Origin: Bdellovibrio sp047344985
Lineage (GTDB): Bacteria > Bdellovibrionota > Bdellovibrionia > Bdellovibrionales > Bdellovibrionaceae
Length of the DNA stretch: 64,000 bases
Direction: 5' to 3'
Assembly: GCF_047344985.1 (NCBI RefSeq)
Contig: NZ_CP178861.1
Location: forward strand, 3,410,001-3,474,000
Shown: piece after piece, positions 40,562 through 49,113 of the stretch
Layout: each line of letters opens with the position of its first letter
How positions within the stretch are numbered: position 1 is the stretch's first letter
Program-made: the position numbers and the translations under genes
Notes under the pieces: generated by a model
Seen by the model: only the letters and a program-made list of their open reading frames with translations
Databases searched by the model: none
Told to the model about the DNA's origin: nothing

Positions 40562-42595
40562 TTACCAAGCGCCGCTTTTTTGAAAGAACGTGCCGACAGT
40601 TTCAACAATCGCCGAAGCATCAACTTTGTGTTTGCGGTAAAGATCCAAAGCCGTATAAGCACTTTGTCCGAATTCGCCGTGAACACCCAAACTCTTTGCA
40701 GAGATCGTCGTATCCGCCTGCAAAAGCGCATGAGTCAACATCTGACCAAAACCACCGACTAACTGATGATCTTCCACAGTCACAAGGCGACCTTGAGTTT
40801 TTTCAAGAGCACTCTTCATTGTCGCAAGATCCACATGATTCACACACGCACAGTTCACAACAATCGCGCCCACACCTTTTGTTTCCAAATCTTTTGCAGC
40901 TTGCAAAGCTTGTGGAACCAAAGAGCCTGTCGTTGCAATCGTCACAGATTTTGTCTTGTCATTCGCTGTATCCACCAAGATCTGCGCTTTTTTCAAATCA
41001 TAAGAACTTGGAGTCACATAAGACTTAGGGAAGTTTTCACGACCCAAGAAGAACACTGCTGAATTTGGAACTTGTCCCTCTTTACGAGCCTTCGCAAAAT
41101 TCTCAATCACGGCATAAACCAAAGCGTCTGCCTCTTCACTGCATGAAAGAGAATACACATCCACATGAGGAATCGAAGACACCATCGCCATGTAACTCAA
41201 AGCTTGGTGGGACGCTCCGTCTGCGGCATCTTGGAAACCCGTGTGCGAGAAGATCGCGATGATCGGAGCTTCTGACAACGCTCCCATCGTCAAAGGCAAA
41301 GCGCCTTTTGTCACACCAAATTGTGCGAATGTATCTACAACCGGAATATATCCCAATTTAGAAAGACCCGCTGCTGTAGAAACCATGTTGCTTTCTGCAA
41401 TACCGACATCAAAAGAATCTTGAGGAAACTCTTTGCGGAATCCAGCAACACCTGTAGAACCTGGAAGATCCGACGTCACACTCAAAACCGGAAGACCCGC
41501 TTTACGAGCGCGTACCATTGCAGCAGAGACACCCGTTTGAATTTTTTCGCCCGTGTCTTTCACCGCTTTCGCTTTAATCTCGGCTTCCCATTTATTGAGT
41601 TCATCAATCCACGTGTTGTAAACCGCTGGCAAAGTTTCGCCACCGTAAATTTCACTTAAGAAGGCTGGCAATTCAGAAGGACTTTTCAGAGGAAAACCGT
41701 GACCGCCCGAAGCAGACTCGGCTGTTTTCTTAGTACCAATGCCTTTGATTGTTTTTGCATGAATCACGACTGGTTTCTTCGGATCAGCTTTAGCTTGTTC
41801 AATTGCAGTGACAATCGTGTCATAGCATTTTTGCAAGTCGTTACCTTCAGCCAATGTGATCACATTCCAACCCAAATCTTTTAAAGAGTTGAATGTTGGA
41901 GTCATTGAGAAAGACTCCGCATCAATACGACCCGAAAGTTTTGTATTGTTATCACTGATAATCAAAACGTAAGGACCCATCTTTCCTGTTTGCGCAAGAC
42001 CCGGAATCGCCGCGAAAGACTCTTTCGCTTCACCTTCCATACAAGCGCCATCAGAAATCGTCGTCACAGTGATACGATTGCGACCCGAGATCGCTTCTCC
42101 CATCGCCAGACCTTGAGTCTGCGGGAAGGCCGAACCCAACGGACCGTTAGAAATGAAAACGCCTTCGGGGAAACAGTGAACTTCACCGTGACCTGTTAGG
42201 CCACTTTCAATAGAACGGAATTTTTTTAGACTCTCTAACGTCAAGCCCGCCATGTGGTAGTTCGCTTTTAAAGCATACAAACCATTTTCGCAGTGACCAG
42301 CGTCGTTCACCAAGTGAAACAAATCATACCATTGCTTTTTTTCGCGAGCGGCAACATCAAAAACGTGACCATGCAAAGCTGACATCAACTCAGCCAAAGC
42401 CGCCGGACCACCGTAGTGAGACGCTGCTCCGCCAAGGACCGCATTCATGTCCATCAAAGAAACAAGAGCACGAGTCGAACGAGGGTCTACGACTGGAATC
42501 TGACGTCCGTCTTTGCTTTTAACGAAAGTTTTAAATTGAGGTTCCTGTGAAGGGTTCCCCGCGAGTTTTGTTTTGATTTGGATGGGTTCTGTCAT
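40562..42595 (-). CDS. tkt: Transketolase
   Basis: Thiamine-diphosphate enzyme of the pentose phosphate pathway. 677 residues. The cofactor motif begins SDGACMEG and ends SDNN; the pyrimidine-domain glutamate is in GIAESNMVSTAAGL; HTGFQDAADGASHQ lies in the active site. The C-terminal domain carries TGSLVPQALQAA. Start ATG 42595 is chosen because the upstream frame to 42796 crosses the divergent adenosine deaminase start and shows no homology-like sequence. Confidence 0.93.
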   Translation of the reverse strand: MTEPIQIKTKLAGNPSQEPQFKTFVKSKDGRQIPVVDPRSTRALVSLMDMNAVLGGAASHYGGPAALAELMSALHGHVFDVAAREKKQWYDLFHLVNDAGHCENGLYALKANYHMAGLTLESLKKFRSIESGLTGHGEVHCFPEGVFISNGPLGSAFPQTQGLAMGEAISGRNRITVTTISDGACMEGEAKESFAAIPGLAQTGKMGPYVLIISDNNTKLSGRIDAESFSMTPTFNSLKDLGWNVITLAEGNDLQKCYDTIVTAIEQAKADPKKPVVIHAKTIKGIGTKKTAESASGGHGFPLKSPSELPAFLSEIYGGETLPAVYNTWIDELNKWEAEIKAKAVKDTGEKIQTGVSAAMVRARKAGLPVLSVTSDLPGSTGVAGFRKEFPQDSFDVGIAESNMVSTAAGLSKLGYIPVVDTFAQFGVTKGALPLTMGALSEAPIIAIFSHTGFQDAADGASHQALSYMAMVSSIPHVDVYSLSCSEEADALVYAVIENFAKARKEGQVPNSAVFFLGRENFPKSYVTPSSYDLKKAQILVDTANDKTKSVTIATTGSLVPQALQAAKDLETKGVGAIVVNCACVNHVDLATMKSALEKTQGRLVTVEDHQLVGGFGQMLTHALLQADTTISAKSLGVHGEFGQSAYTALDLYRKHKVDASAIVETVGTFFQKSGAW

Positions 42596-42660
42596 AGGAT
42601 AAAGTTTTACTCTGGAAGACGAAGTGGGTAAAGGGAACAAAAGCTTACCGGGAGCGTTAA

Positions 42661-43686
42661 ATGGAAAAACTCTACTCTCATAACATTCGCGATATCCTGA
42701 AAGTGGAATTACATCGCCACCTGGACTGCTCGGTGCGTTGGAGTACGCTTGTAGAACTGGCCCCTCAGGTCGGAATTCCCCTAGCCTCGACCTCACAAGC
42801 GCGGAAGGAGCAGTTTTTAATTACAAGTCCGATGAAGGATTTGAGTTCTGTTCTTAATAAATTTCTCAACGCTCAAAAAGTCCTGGCAAGCGAAGAAATC
42901 CTCACGCGTATCGCATTTGAAGCCTGTGAGGACGCGTACAATGATGGCATTCGTCTGCTCGAACTTCGTTATGCCCCCACGTTCATTGCCGAAGGTCATA
43001 AGAATCTGACTTTCGAAAAAATCCACAAATCTTTACACAAGGGCATTGAGATGGCCCGCAAAAAGTATCACATGCTCATTGGTCTGATCTGCATCGTACA
43101 AAGAGTGAAACCTTTCGCCGAGGCAGAGAAAGTCGTGGATTTTGCAATCGCTCACAAAGATAGTTTTATCGCTTTAGATCTTGCCGATAACGAAGAAGGG
43201 TTCGATCCAAAAGTTTTTGCACCTCTTTTTCAAAAAGCGAAAAAAGCAGGTTTACGTATTACAGTTCACTCTGGCGAAGCCCCCGGGCCGCTCTCAGCAC
43301 AGTGGGTGCAAGACAGTATTGAAATTCTGGGTGCTGAACGGATCGGTCACGGAATTCAAATCGTGCATGATCCAAAAGTAATCAACTTTGTACAAAGTCG
43401 CCGTATTCCTTTAGAGATATGCCCGATCAGCAATTACCTGACCCAAAGTTTTAAAACTTATGAGGACCACCCGATTCGTCAACTGATGAATGCAGGAGTT
43501 CTTGTCACCATCAACTCTGACGATCCCGGAGTTTTTGCAACCACACTCAGTGACGATTACGAAGTTCTTCACCGCGTGCATGGTTTTACAAAAGAAGATT
43601 TTCATCGCTGCAATCAAGTCGCTTTTGATGCCAGCTTCTTTCCTGATGTGGAAAAAAACAGATTTATGACGGATTTTTTTGGATGA
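42661..43686 (+). CDS. add: Adenosine deaminase
   Basis: Zinc enzyme converting adenosine to inosine. 341 residues. Metal and catalytic motifs: ELHRHLD near residues 17-23, HSGEAPGP, RIGHGIQI, and INSDDPGVF; EICPISNYLTQS is the family signature. Relevant to salvage of prey nucleosides. It overlaps the next gene by four bases. Confidence 0.94.
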   Translation: MEKLYSHNIRDILKVELHRHLDCSVRWSTLVELAPQVGIPLASTSQARKEQFLITSPMKDLSSVLNKFLNAQKVLASEEILTRIAFEACEDAYNDGIRLLELRYAPTFIAEGHKNLTFEKIHKSLHKGIEMARKKYHMLIGLICIVQRVKPFAEAEKVVDFAIAHKDSFIALDLADNEEGFDPKVFAPLFQKAKKAGLRITVHSGEAPGPLSAQWVQDSIEILGAERIGHGIQIVHDPKVINFVQSRRIPLEICPISNYLTQSFKTYEDHPIRQLMNAGVLVTINSDDPGVFATTLSDDYEVLHRVHGFTKEDFHRCNQVAFDASFFPDVEKNRFMTDFFG

Positions 43687-44264
43687 AACTGAAAGAAGAA
43701 CTTCTCCACTTGATGCGTGAAGATGAGGCGGTTCGCGAAGCGCTTGCGAGCACGGGAGAACTTTTTCAGGGATACAATCCGCAAATGGAAAAAGTGCATT
43801 TACGAAATGCTCAACGCCTGAAAGAACTCATCGAAGAAAACAAAGGTTTTCCGACAATCGCCCAAGTCGGCGAAGAGGCCTGCGTCGCTGCCCTCAGAAT
43901 TGTATTACACGCCATCAGTTGGCCGGAATTTATGCGTGCTCAAGAACAAGTGTTGACGGATCTTGCGAAGAAAAAAGAAGTTCCTGCGCTATATGTAGCT
44001 TGTCTAGTGGATCGCATTCGTTTTTATGAAGGACTCAAACAAGTTTACGGGACAAATTCAGATTGGGACGAAAACGGAATTCTTAGAATCACGGATGTTG
44101 AAGATCCCGACAGTCTTAACAAGCGTCGCGCTGAGGTAGGACTTTCTCCTCTGGAAAGTATGATCATCACGCCGATGAATGTCGAATATCATCCGCCGGA
44201 CCCAGCAAAGCGCCACCAAGAATTTCTTGAATGGACCAAGAAAACAGGATGGCGAACGGCTTAA
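43683..44264 (+). CDS. DUF6624-like hypothetical protein
   Basis: 193 residues, probably cytoplasmic. ALYVACLVDRIRFYEGLKQVYGTN resembles the DUF6624 signature, in which a DR...YGTQ stretch is conserved; no enzymatic role is known. The end (EWTKKTGWRTA) overlaps the convergent lipoprotein gene by four bases. Co-transcribed with add through an ATGA overlap; whether it has any link with nucleosides is open. Confidence 0.72.
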   Translation: MKLKEELLHLMREDEAVREALASTGELFQGYNPQMEKVHLRNAQRLKELIEENKGFPTIAQVGEEACVAALRIVLHAISWPEFMRAQEQVLTDLAKKKEVPALYVACLVDRIRFYEGLKQVYGTNSDWDENGILRITDVEDPDSLNKRRAEVGLSPLESMIITPMNVEYHPPDPAKRHQEFLEWTKKTGWRTA

Positions 44265-44707
44265 AATTCCAATTCTCCTTTTTTATTGAACGGAATAGAG
44301 AAAAGTCCCATCTGGGCCGAGCCTTTAAGTTCGTACTCTTTACTCAAAGTACCCTTTAAAAGACCATCAACCAAAGTGCCCACGGTGTTATATTTAAACT
44401 TCAGTGGGACAACGACCGTATTTTCACCTTGCGAAGGAACGTCAACACCCTCTTTAAATTCACCTTCGGTCACGTCTTTCCCTGACAACGTCAAAGCATA
44501 AGTTATTTTTCCCACGCGCAACGGAACAGGATTTGGATTTTTCACATTGAGTTTCACATGCACCAAGGCGTCTTGGGCCGTTACATTGGAAACATCAAGT
44601 CCCACAACGGAAACTTCCGGATCCTTCAAAAGGCCTTTTGTAAAAGACGAACAAGCCGTTGCCATTGTTAGAATTACTATCACGAAAAAATAAGAGATCT
44701 TGTTCAT
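44261..44707 (-). CDS. LEA type-2 / WHy-domain lipoprotein
   Basis: 148 residues. Lipobox MATACSS, then a single LEA-2 domain: LVHVKLNVKNPNPVPLRVGKI, with the NPNPVP turn that defines the family, and VVVPLKFKYN. Bacterial relatives are small envelope proteins with a fibronectin-like fold and unclear role. A second envelope protein starts 22 bases upstream, probably in the same transcript. Confidence 0.85.
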   Translation of the reverse strand: MNKISYFFVIVILTMATACSSFTKGLLKDPEVSVVGLDVSNVTAQDALVHVKLNVKNPNPVPLRVGKITYALTLSGKDVTEGEFKEGVDVPSQGENTVVVPLKFKYNTVGTLVDGLLKGTLSKEYELKGSAQMGLFSIPFNKKGELEF

Positions 44708-44728
44708 AAGTTCCTTCGCTGCAACGGA

Positions 44729-45379
44729 CTATTGCAAATTTTCGGTCTTCGGTTCATCTGCGAAACGAATTTTGATTTTTTCAGAAGGCAGTCCTCCCGT
44801 CACTTGGGAAAGCCAGCCTTTGATGAATTGCTCAAGGGACGTTCGCGCTTGTTCACGCACAGTTTTTCGATGCTCGATGGATTTTTCGACAAGCAGACCC
44901 ATCAACTCTTTCTGAATTTTTTCAAGAGAATCTTTTTCACTGCGAAAAAGACTGCCTTTTACCACGTCAAAACGAAGTTTGCCAATATCCACGGCCGGAG
45001 TGCTATTGCTGAGTCCTGGCACATCCACAAGAATTTCGTTATTCACCAACTGAAACTTCCAACCTCGATTCATATCAACGAAAAAACTATATTCTACTGG
45101 GACCGTGGCTTTCACGACCACATCAGGAAGATCCACCCAAAAAGCTTTTAGCTTTGATGTTCTTTCAAAGACTTCGGTCTCTTGAAGTTTTGCGACCTGC
45201 AAACGTTGTTTTCCGACGATTTGAGTCGCATACGAATAAAAACGATGTTCGATATTTTCCGTAAAAAGATCTTCAACGGTGGTCGCCTCTTTCCCGCGAT
45301 AGGCGTTAAAAAGGCCGAAAGCAACAACGCCAATAACAAGACCGGCAAGGAGATATTTAAAACGAGAAAAAGACTTCAT
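44729..45379 (-). CDS. Membrane-anchored protein, possibly DUF4230
   Basis: 216 residues. One N-terminal helix (about 9-26) anchors a periplasmic domain with alternating strands (ETEVFERTSK, TVPVEYSFFVDMNRGW, ILVDVPGLSNSTPAVDIGKLRFDV) and a C-terminal amphipathic helix region rich in E, R and K. The pattern resembles DUF4230 proteins, whose function is unknown. Likely co-transcribed with the downstream LEA-2 lipoprotein. Confidence 0.65.
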   Translation of the reverse strand: MKSFSRFKYLLAGLVIGVVAFGLFNAYRGKEATTVEDLFTENIEHRFYSYATQIVGKQRLQVAKLQETEVFERTSKLKAFWVDLPDVVVKATVPVEYSFFVDMNRGWKFQLVNNEILVDVPGLSNSTPAVDIGKLRFDVVKGSLFRSEKDSLEKIQKELMGLLVEKSIEHRKTVREQARTSLEQFIKGWLSQVTGGLPSEKIKIRFADEPKTENLQ

Positions 45380-45486
45380 ATCTGCATCTTATCTTAAGAA
45401 AAGCCAACCTGCCAAGGTCGAGAGAATTGCAGAATTGCTACTCAGTCAAAATGAATCACGTTAACCTAAACAAGAGAGGCACAACT

Positions 45487-45777
45487 ATGAATATCAACTC
45501 CATTTTGCATCATCCCCTTTTTAATCAAATTGTTCTTTGGGTCGTTCTTGGACTTGGTGTGGGCGTCGCCGCAAAGTTGGTCATTCCAGGCAGTGAAGCC
45601 ATGGGCTGGATTCGTACGATCCTGCTAGGTCTAGCTGGATCTTTTCTGGGCAATTTCCTGGCGCCTCGTGTGTTTCACTGGCCTACTTACACTGCTTTTA
45701 GCTGGCAAGGAATTTTAATCGGCATCGCCGGAGCTGTTGTTCTTGTTCTTATCAACCGTGTGGTCACGAGGTCTTAA
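45487..45777 (+). CDS. GlsB/YeaQ/YmgE-family small membrane protein
   Basis: 96 residues, three hydrophobic segments with LGVGVAAKLVIPGSEAMGWIRTILLGLAGSFLGN split by a short polar loop, the family hallmark. Such proteins are often stress-induced; the older name transglycosylase-associated protein is not backed by enzymatic evidence. The start at ATG 45487 is preferred to a frame beginning at 45427, because the family starts at the first helix. Its stop overlaps the next ATG (TAATG). Confidence 0.85.
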   Translation: MNINSILHHPLFNQIVLWVVLGLGVGVAAKLVIPGSEAMGWIRTILLGLAGSFLGNFLAPRVFHWPTYTAFSWQGILIGIAGAVVLVLINRVVTRS

Positions 45778-47564
45778 TGAAAATTTTTAGAAGGTTTTTA
45801 GTTTGTTTTCTTGCGGCCCTCACAATAACTTCACCAGCGCAGGCGAATGTTCTGGGAAATATGCAGACCTTTGCTCCCAATCCAGATTCCCTGGTATTTC
45901 AGAACATTCACTCTTCGCAAACTTTGGAAAAGAATTATTTCAATATCGGCTTCTTCGCCGCCTATGTACGAAACGAATTGAGTGTTTACGATAATCTCGT
46001 GCAAAAGAACTTTGTCGATTACAAGGATAAAGCTTTTACGTTCGACTTGATTTTCGCTTGGGGTGTGACTCGCAATTTAGAACTCACTTACTCAATGCCA
46101 GGATATTTCAGTCAAGAGCCCGACTCAGGTCAAAGTCAGCAGAATTTTATCTCTGAAGGAATTAACGGGCATCGATTGGGATTTAAATACAATATCTCTC
46201 AAGAAAAAACCGGCGGTTTCGCTGTCGCTGGTTCCGCGGATCTGACAACTTCCGTCGACAATCCCTACATTGGAAACTCCCCTGCCCCGATCTGGAATAT
46301 TGAATTCATTTATGACAAAAAAGATCGCGACAGCGGTTACGGATTTAACTTAGGGTACAGAAAAAGAACTCCGGGAGATCCTGCTGCCACAGATTATTTC
46401 TTGCCAGTGAGTGACCAACTGATCGCCTCTGCGGGTTATGTTACAGGACTTACAAAAAAATGGCGTTTCCATGCCGAGCTTTTTAGTTCTTACGGTCTTA
46501 AAAAAGACTATCACCCCGATCAAAAATACATTAGTTCCCTCGAAGTTCTTCTTGGCGGAAAATACCGTCTGGCGAGGAACCTGTGGGGACATTTTGGTGC
46601 GACTGCCGAAGTCATGCCAAAAGGTCTGGCTCCGGATTATCGCGTTTATCTTGGAATCAATCATTTCTTTGGTTTCAGTTCAAAAGAAACGACGACAACG
46701 ACGGTTGCAAAAACCTCGACCTTGTCGGTTCTTCCTTACGAACTCAACCTCGCACAAAATGAAAAACAAAAAATCACTGTCAGTGGTGGTGTCGCTCCTT
46801 ATCAGTATGAACTCTCTCAAGGTCTAGGTTATTTTGACGAAACGACGATGGAATATGTAGCTTACGATCAAGTCGGTGATGATGAAATCATCGTGAAGGA
46901 TGCCGAAGGTGCTGTGGTCACAGTTCCTGTGCATGTTCGCGAAAGCAATGCCGCTCCAAATACTTCAGCAGAACCACTAGAAATCAATCCATCCGAAATC
47001 ACGGTCTATACTGGTGGTGTTGCTCACATCAAAGCCAAAGGTGGAACTCCTCCCTACACAGCGGATTTAAGCCCTGAGTTCTTTGGAAGTATCTCAAGCC
47101 GCACTTTGAAATACATGGCGCCGACACATCCCGGTGACGTTGAAGTTATTGTTAAAGATGAACAAGGACAAAAAGCGAAAGCACTTGTGCATGTCGTGGC
47201 AATTCCAAAACCAGCAAAAGCGCTTCTGCTTAAAAACTTGAATTTCATTTTCAACACAAGCAACCTGACGAAAGCTTCTCAAAGAGAGTTGGATAAAAAT
47301 CTTTCAAGCATGTCTCAGGTCAAAATTAAAAAAATCATCGTTGTCGGCCACACGGACAGCATTGGTTCTGACGAATACAACCAAGAGCTCAGCCAAAACC
47401 GCGCAGAAACGGTGGCGCAAATTCTTCGTCGCAAATTCAATCTGAGCGAAGACCAAGTGGAAGCCGTGGGTTATGGTGAAACTCAACCCATTGCCACCAA
47501 CGAAACAGAACAAGGCCGTCTCACGAATCGTCGCGTGGAATTGAAACTCTATTACAATCAGTAA
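45777..47564 (+). CDS. OmpA-family outer-membrane protein with two Ig-like domains
   Basis: 595 residues. After a signal peptide (to about PAQA) comes a beta-barrel of about 270 residues with alternating strands such as TRNLELTYSMPGYF and GFNLGYRKR. Two similar Ig-like repeats follow: SVLPYELNLAQNEKQKITVSGG...PYQYEL and PLEINPSEITVYTGGVAHIKAKGG...PYTADL. The C-terminal OmpA domain has VGHTDSIGSDEYNQELSQNRA, which binds peptidoglycan. It should tie outer membrane to wall, with the Ig repeats as a spacer or contact surface. Confidence 0.88.
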   Translation: MKIFRRFLVCFLAALTITSPAQANVLGNMQTFAPNPDSLVFQNIHSSQTLEKNYFNIGFFAAYVRNELSVYDNLVQKNFVDYKDKAFTFDLIFAWGVTRNLELTYSMPGYFSQEPDSGQSQQNFISEGINGHRLGFKYNISQEKTGGFAVAGSADLTTSVDNPYIGNSPAPIWNIEFIYDKKDRDSGYGFNLGYRKRTPGDPAATDYFLPVSDQLIASAGYVTGLTKKWRFHAELFSSYGLKKDYHPDQKYISSLEVLLGGKYRLARNLWGHFGATAEVMPKGLAPDYRVYLGINHFFGFSSKETTTTTVAKTSTLSVLPYELNLAQNEKQKITVSGGVAPYQYELSQGLGYFDETTMEYVAYDQVGDDEIIVKDAEGAVVTVPVHVRESNAAPNTSAEPLEINPSEITVYTGGVAHIKAKGGTPPYTADLSPEFFGSISSRTLKYMAPTHPGDVEVIVKDEQGQKAKALVHVVAIPKPAKALLLKNLNFIFNTSNLTKASQRELDKNLSSMSQVKIKKIIVVGHTDSIGSDEYNQELSQNRAETVAQILRRKFNLSEDQVEAVGYGETQPIATNETEQGRLTNRRVELKLYYNQ

Positions 47565-47570
47565 ACCCAT

Positions 47571-47614
47571 GCGCTGACGGAGCGTTCTCTGTCAGCGCAG
47601 AGAACGCCTGCTCC
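47571..47614 (+). other. Two mutually exclusive hairpins after the OmpA-family gene
   Basis: GCGCTGAC (47571-47578) can pair with GTCAGCGC (47591-47598). Alternatively GGAGCGTTCTCTG (47579-47591) can pair with CAGAGAACGC-CT-GCTCC (47598-47614). Both use bases 47591 and 47598, so they compete. No U-tract follows. This could be a switch or only a terminator-like repeat. Confidence 0.5.
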
Positions 47615-47717
47615 GAATCAAATCAGAAAAATTTGCAAACCCCGTCTTCCCTCGCTAAATCAGTGGAAATCAAATAAGCCTTCGACTAGAAATGGCTTTT
47701 TCCAAGCGAGGTTTACG

Positions 47718-48674
47718 ATGTCTGTTTCTCTTCTAAAAAACGTGTCGTTCTTGTTCGTTGGTCTGACCTTGTCAGCAACTACTTTTGCGCAAAACAAACC
47801 GTCTGATTTGGTTGTGAGCAAAGTAGAACTCCAAACTTACCTTCAAAACAAAAACACCGTGTCGACGGTAGCCAGTCAGTGCTTGAAAAGAACCTGGGAT
47901 ACACACATCGCTTTTTTTAATAAATATGGAATTTCTAAATACTACGGCGACCGCAATCCTGCGATTGACACTCGCGAAGAACGCTTGGAAGTCATTCGTC
48001 GTGTTGGAGCTCCGGCAGAAATCGTCAATCAACTTGAAGGTATTAGTTGCATCGGACTGACTCGCAAATGTCTTAAAGAAGGTTTTGAAGCGACACAAAA
48101 CCCCGTGCTTAAAAATCTGTGGGAACGCATCGACAGAAACACGATCGCCAACGGCACCTCTGGAGTTGTCTTAATTCAGCATTTGCAAAAGTTGGGATGG
48201 AAAGTTCTTTACTGGAATCCTCGCCCCGACCTCAATACGCGATGGGATGCCGAAGATCCGATGATCATGGCTGGCAAACCAGTTAATTGGGATTCAGGTG
48301 TGCGCAATGATTTTGGACAATTCATTTATCATCCCGCTTGGGGCATGCATCAAATGCGCTATGACGCTGTCATGAGAAGAGACATGTACTACACCGTTCG
48401 CGTTGATGATAAATCTACTTTGGTGGGCTTTGATAAAGTCCTTCCGGAAAGTTTTAAGAAAGTGCCGTTCTTCGTCGGTACGGCACACGCTGGTTATCAC
48501 GTCTTTCCGGGAGCCTTCTCAAAAGTGATTGAAGCCCACAGTATGCGACGTCTTGATGCGATCGACAATTTGGAGGTAGGAGAATTCAATCCTCTGGCTT
48601 CCGGAGGATCGCCCCGTTGGACTCGCAGTGAGAAATATCGCTCAGGAGTTATTGCCATTCCTCCGCAAGATTGA
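47718..48674 (+). CDS. Exported protein of unknown function
   Basis: 318 residues. Signal peptide about 1-24 (TLSATTFA, then QNKPSDL). The mature part contains Trp, Tyr, His and four Cys, including SCIGLTRKC and SQCLKRT, and a late GTAHAGYHVFPGAF segment. A Cys in the first third with a His in the last third could hint at a papain-like or NlpC-like fold, but I cannot place it in a family and make no functional claim. It lies in its own 150-base-flanked position between the OmpA gene and a CoA-binding protein gene. Confidence 0.7.
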   Translation: MSVSLLKNVSFLFVGLTLSATTFAQNKPSDLVVSKVELQTYLQNKNTVSTVASQCLKRTWDTHIAFFNKYGISKYYGDRNPAIDTREERLEVIRRVGAPAEIVNQLEGISCIGLTRKCLKEGFEATQNPVLKNLWERIDRNTIANGTSGVVLIQHLQKLGWKVLYWNPRPDLNTRWDAEDPMIMAGKPVNWDSGVRNDFGQFIYHPAWGMHQMRYDAVMRRDMYYTVRVDDKSTLVGFDKVLPESFKKVPFFVGTAHAGYHVFPGAFSKVIEAHSMRRLDAIDNLEVGEFNPLASGGSPRWTRSEKYRSGVIAIPPQD

Positions 48675-48696
48675 TTTGATTCAAGAAGGAGCCATT

Positions 48697-49107
48697 ATGA
48701 ATGTCAAAGACAATGAAATTAAAAGCCTTCTAGAAAAATACAAAAAATTCACCGTCTATGGCCTCAGTGGCGATCCCACAAAAGCCAGCCACTATGTTCC
48801 CGTCTATATGCGTGACCACGGCTGGCAAATGGTGGGAACTTATCCCAAAGCCCATGACGTTGGCGGTTTTCAAATCTATAAAACTTTAAAAGAAGTTCCC
48901 TCTGAATACCGAAAATTCGTTGATGTGTTTCGCAGTTCCGAGCGTATTCCTGAAGTCGTCAATGAAGTTTTAGAAGTCGGTGGTGTTGAGGTACTTTGGC
49001 TGCAATTAGGAATCTCCAACCCCGAGGCGGAGAAACGCGCTGAAGACGCGGGAATCAAAGTCGTTTCCAATCGCTGCTTGATCATCGAACACAAAAAATG
49101 GTATTAG
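48697..49107 (+). CDS. CoA-binding domain protein (YccU family)
   Basis: 136 residues, one Rossmann-like CoA-binding domain: KFTVYGLSGDPTKASHYVPVYM and VGTYPKAHDVGG at the nucleotide site, then VLWLQLGISNPEAEKRAEDAGI and NRCLIIEHKKW at the end. Small stand-alone members have no established reaction. The start at ATG 48697 has GAAGGAG; an upstream frame to 48628 overlaps the previous gene. It lies six bases before hmgA and is probably co-transcribed. Confidence 0.9.
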   Translation: MNVKDNEIKSLLEKYKKFTVYGLSGDPTKASHYVPVYMRDHGWQMVGTYPKAHDVGGFQIYKTLKEVPSEYRKFVDVFRSSERIPEVVNEVLEVGGVEVLWLQLGISNPEAEKRAEDAGIKVVSNRCLIIEHKKWY

Positions 49108-49113
49108 CTACCT

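Noticed and set aside
42596..42796. Longer N-terminus of transketolase
   Set aside because: It overlaps the divergent adenosine deaminase start and resembles no transketolase; ATG 42595 fits.
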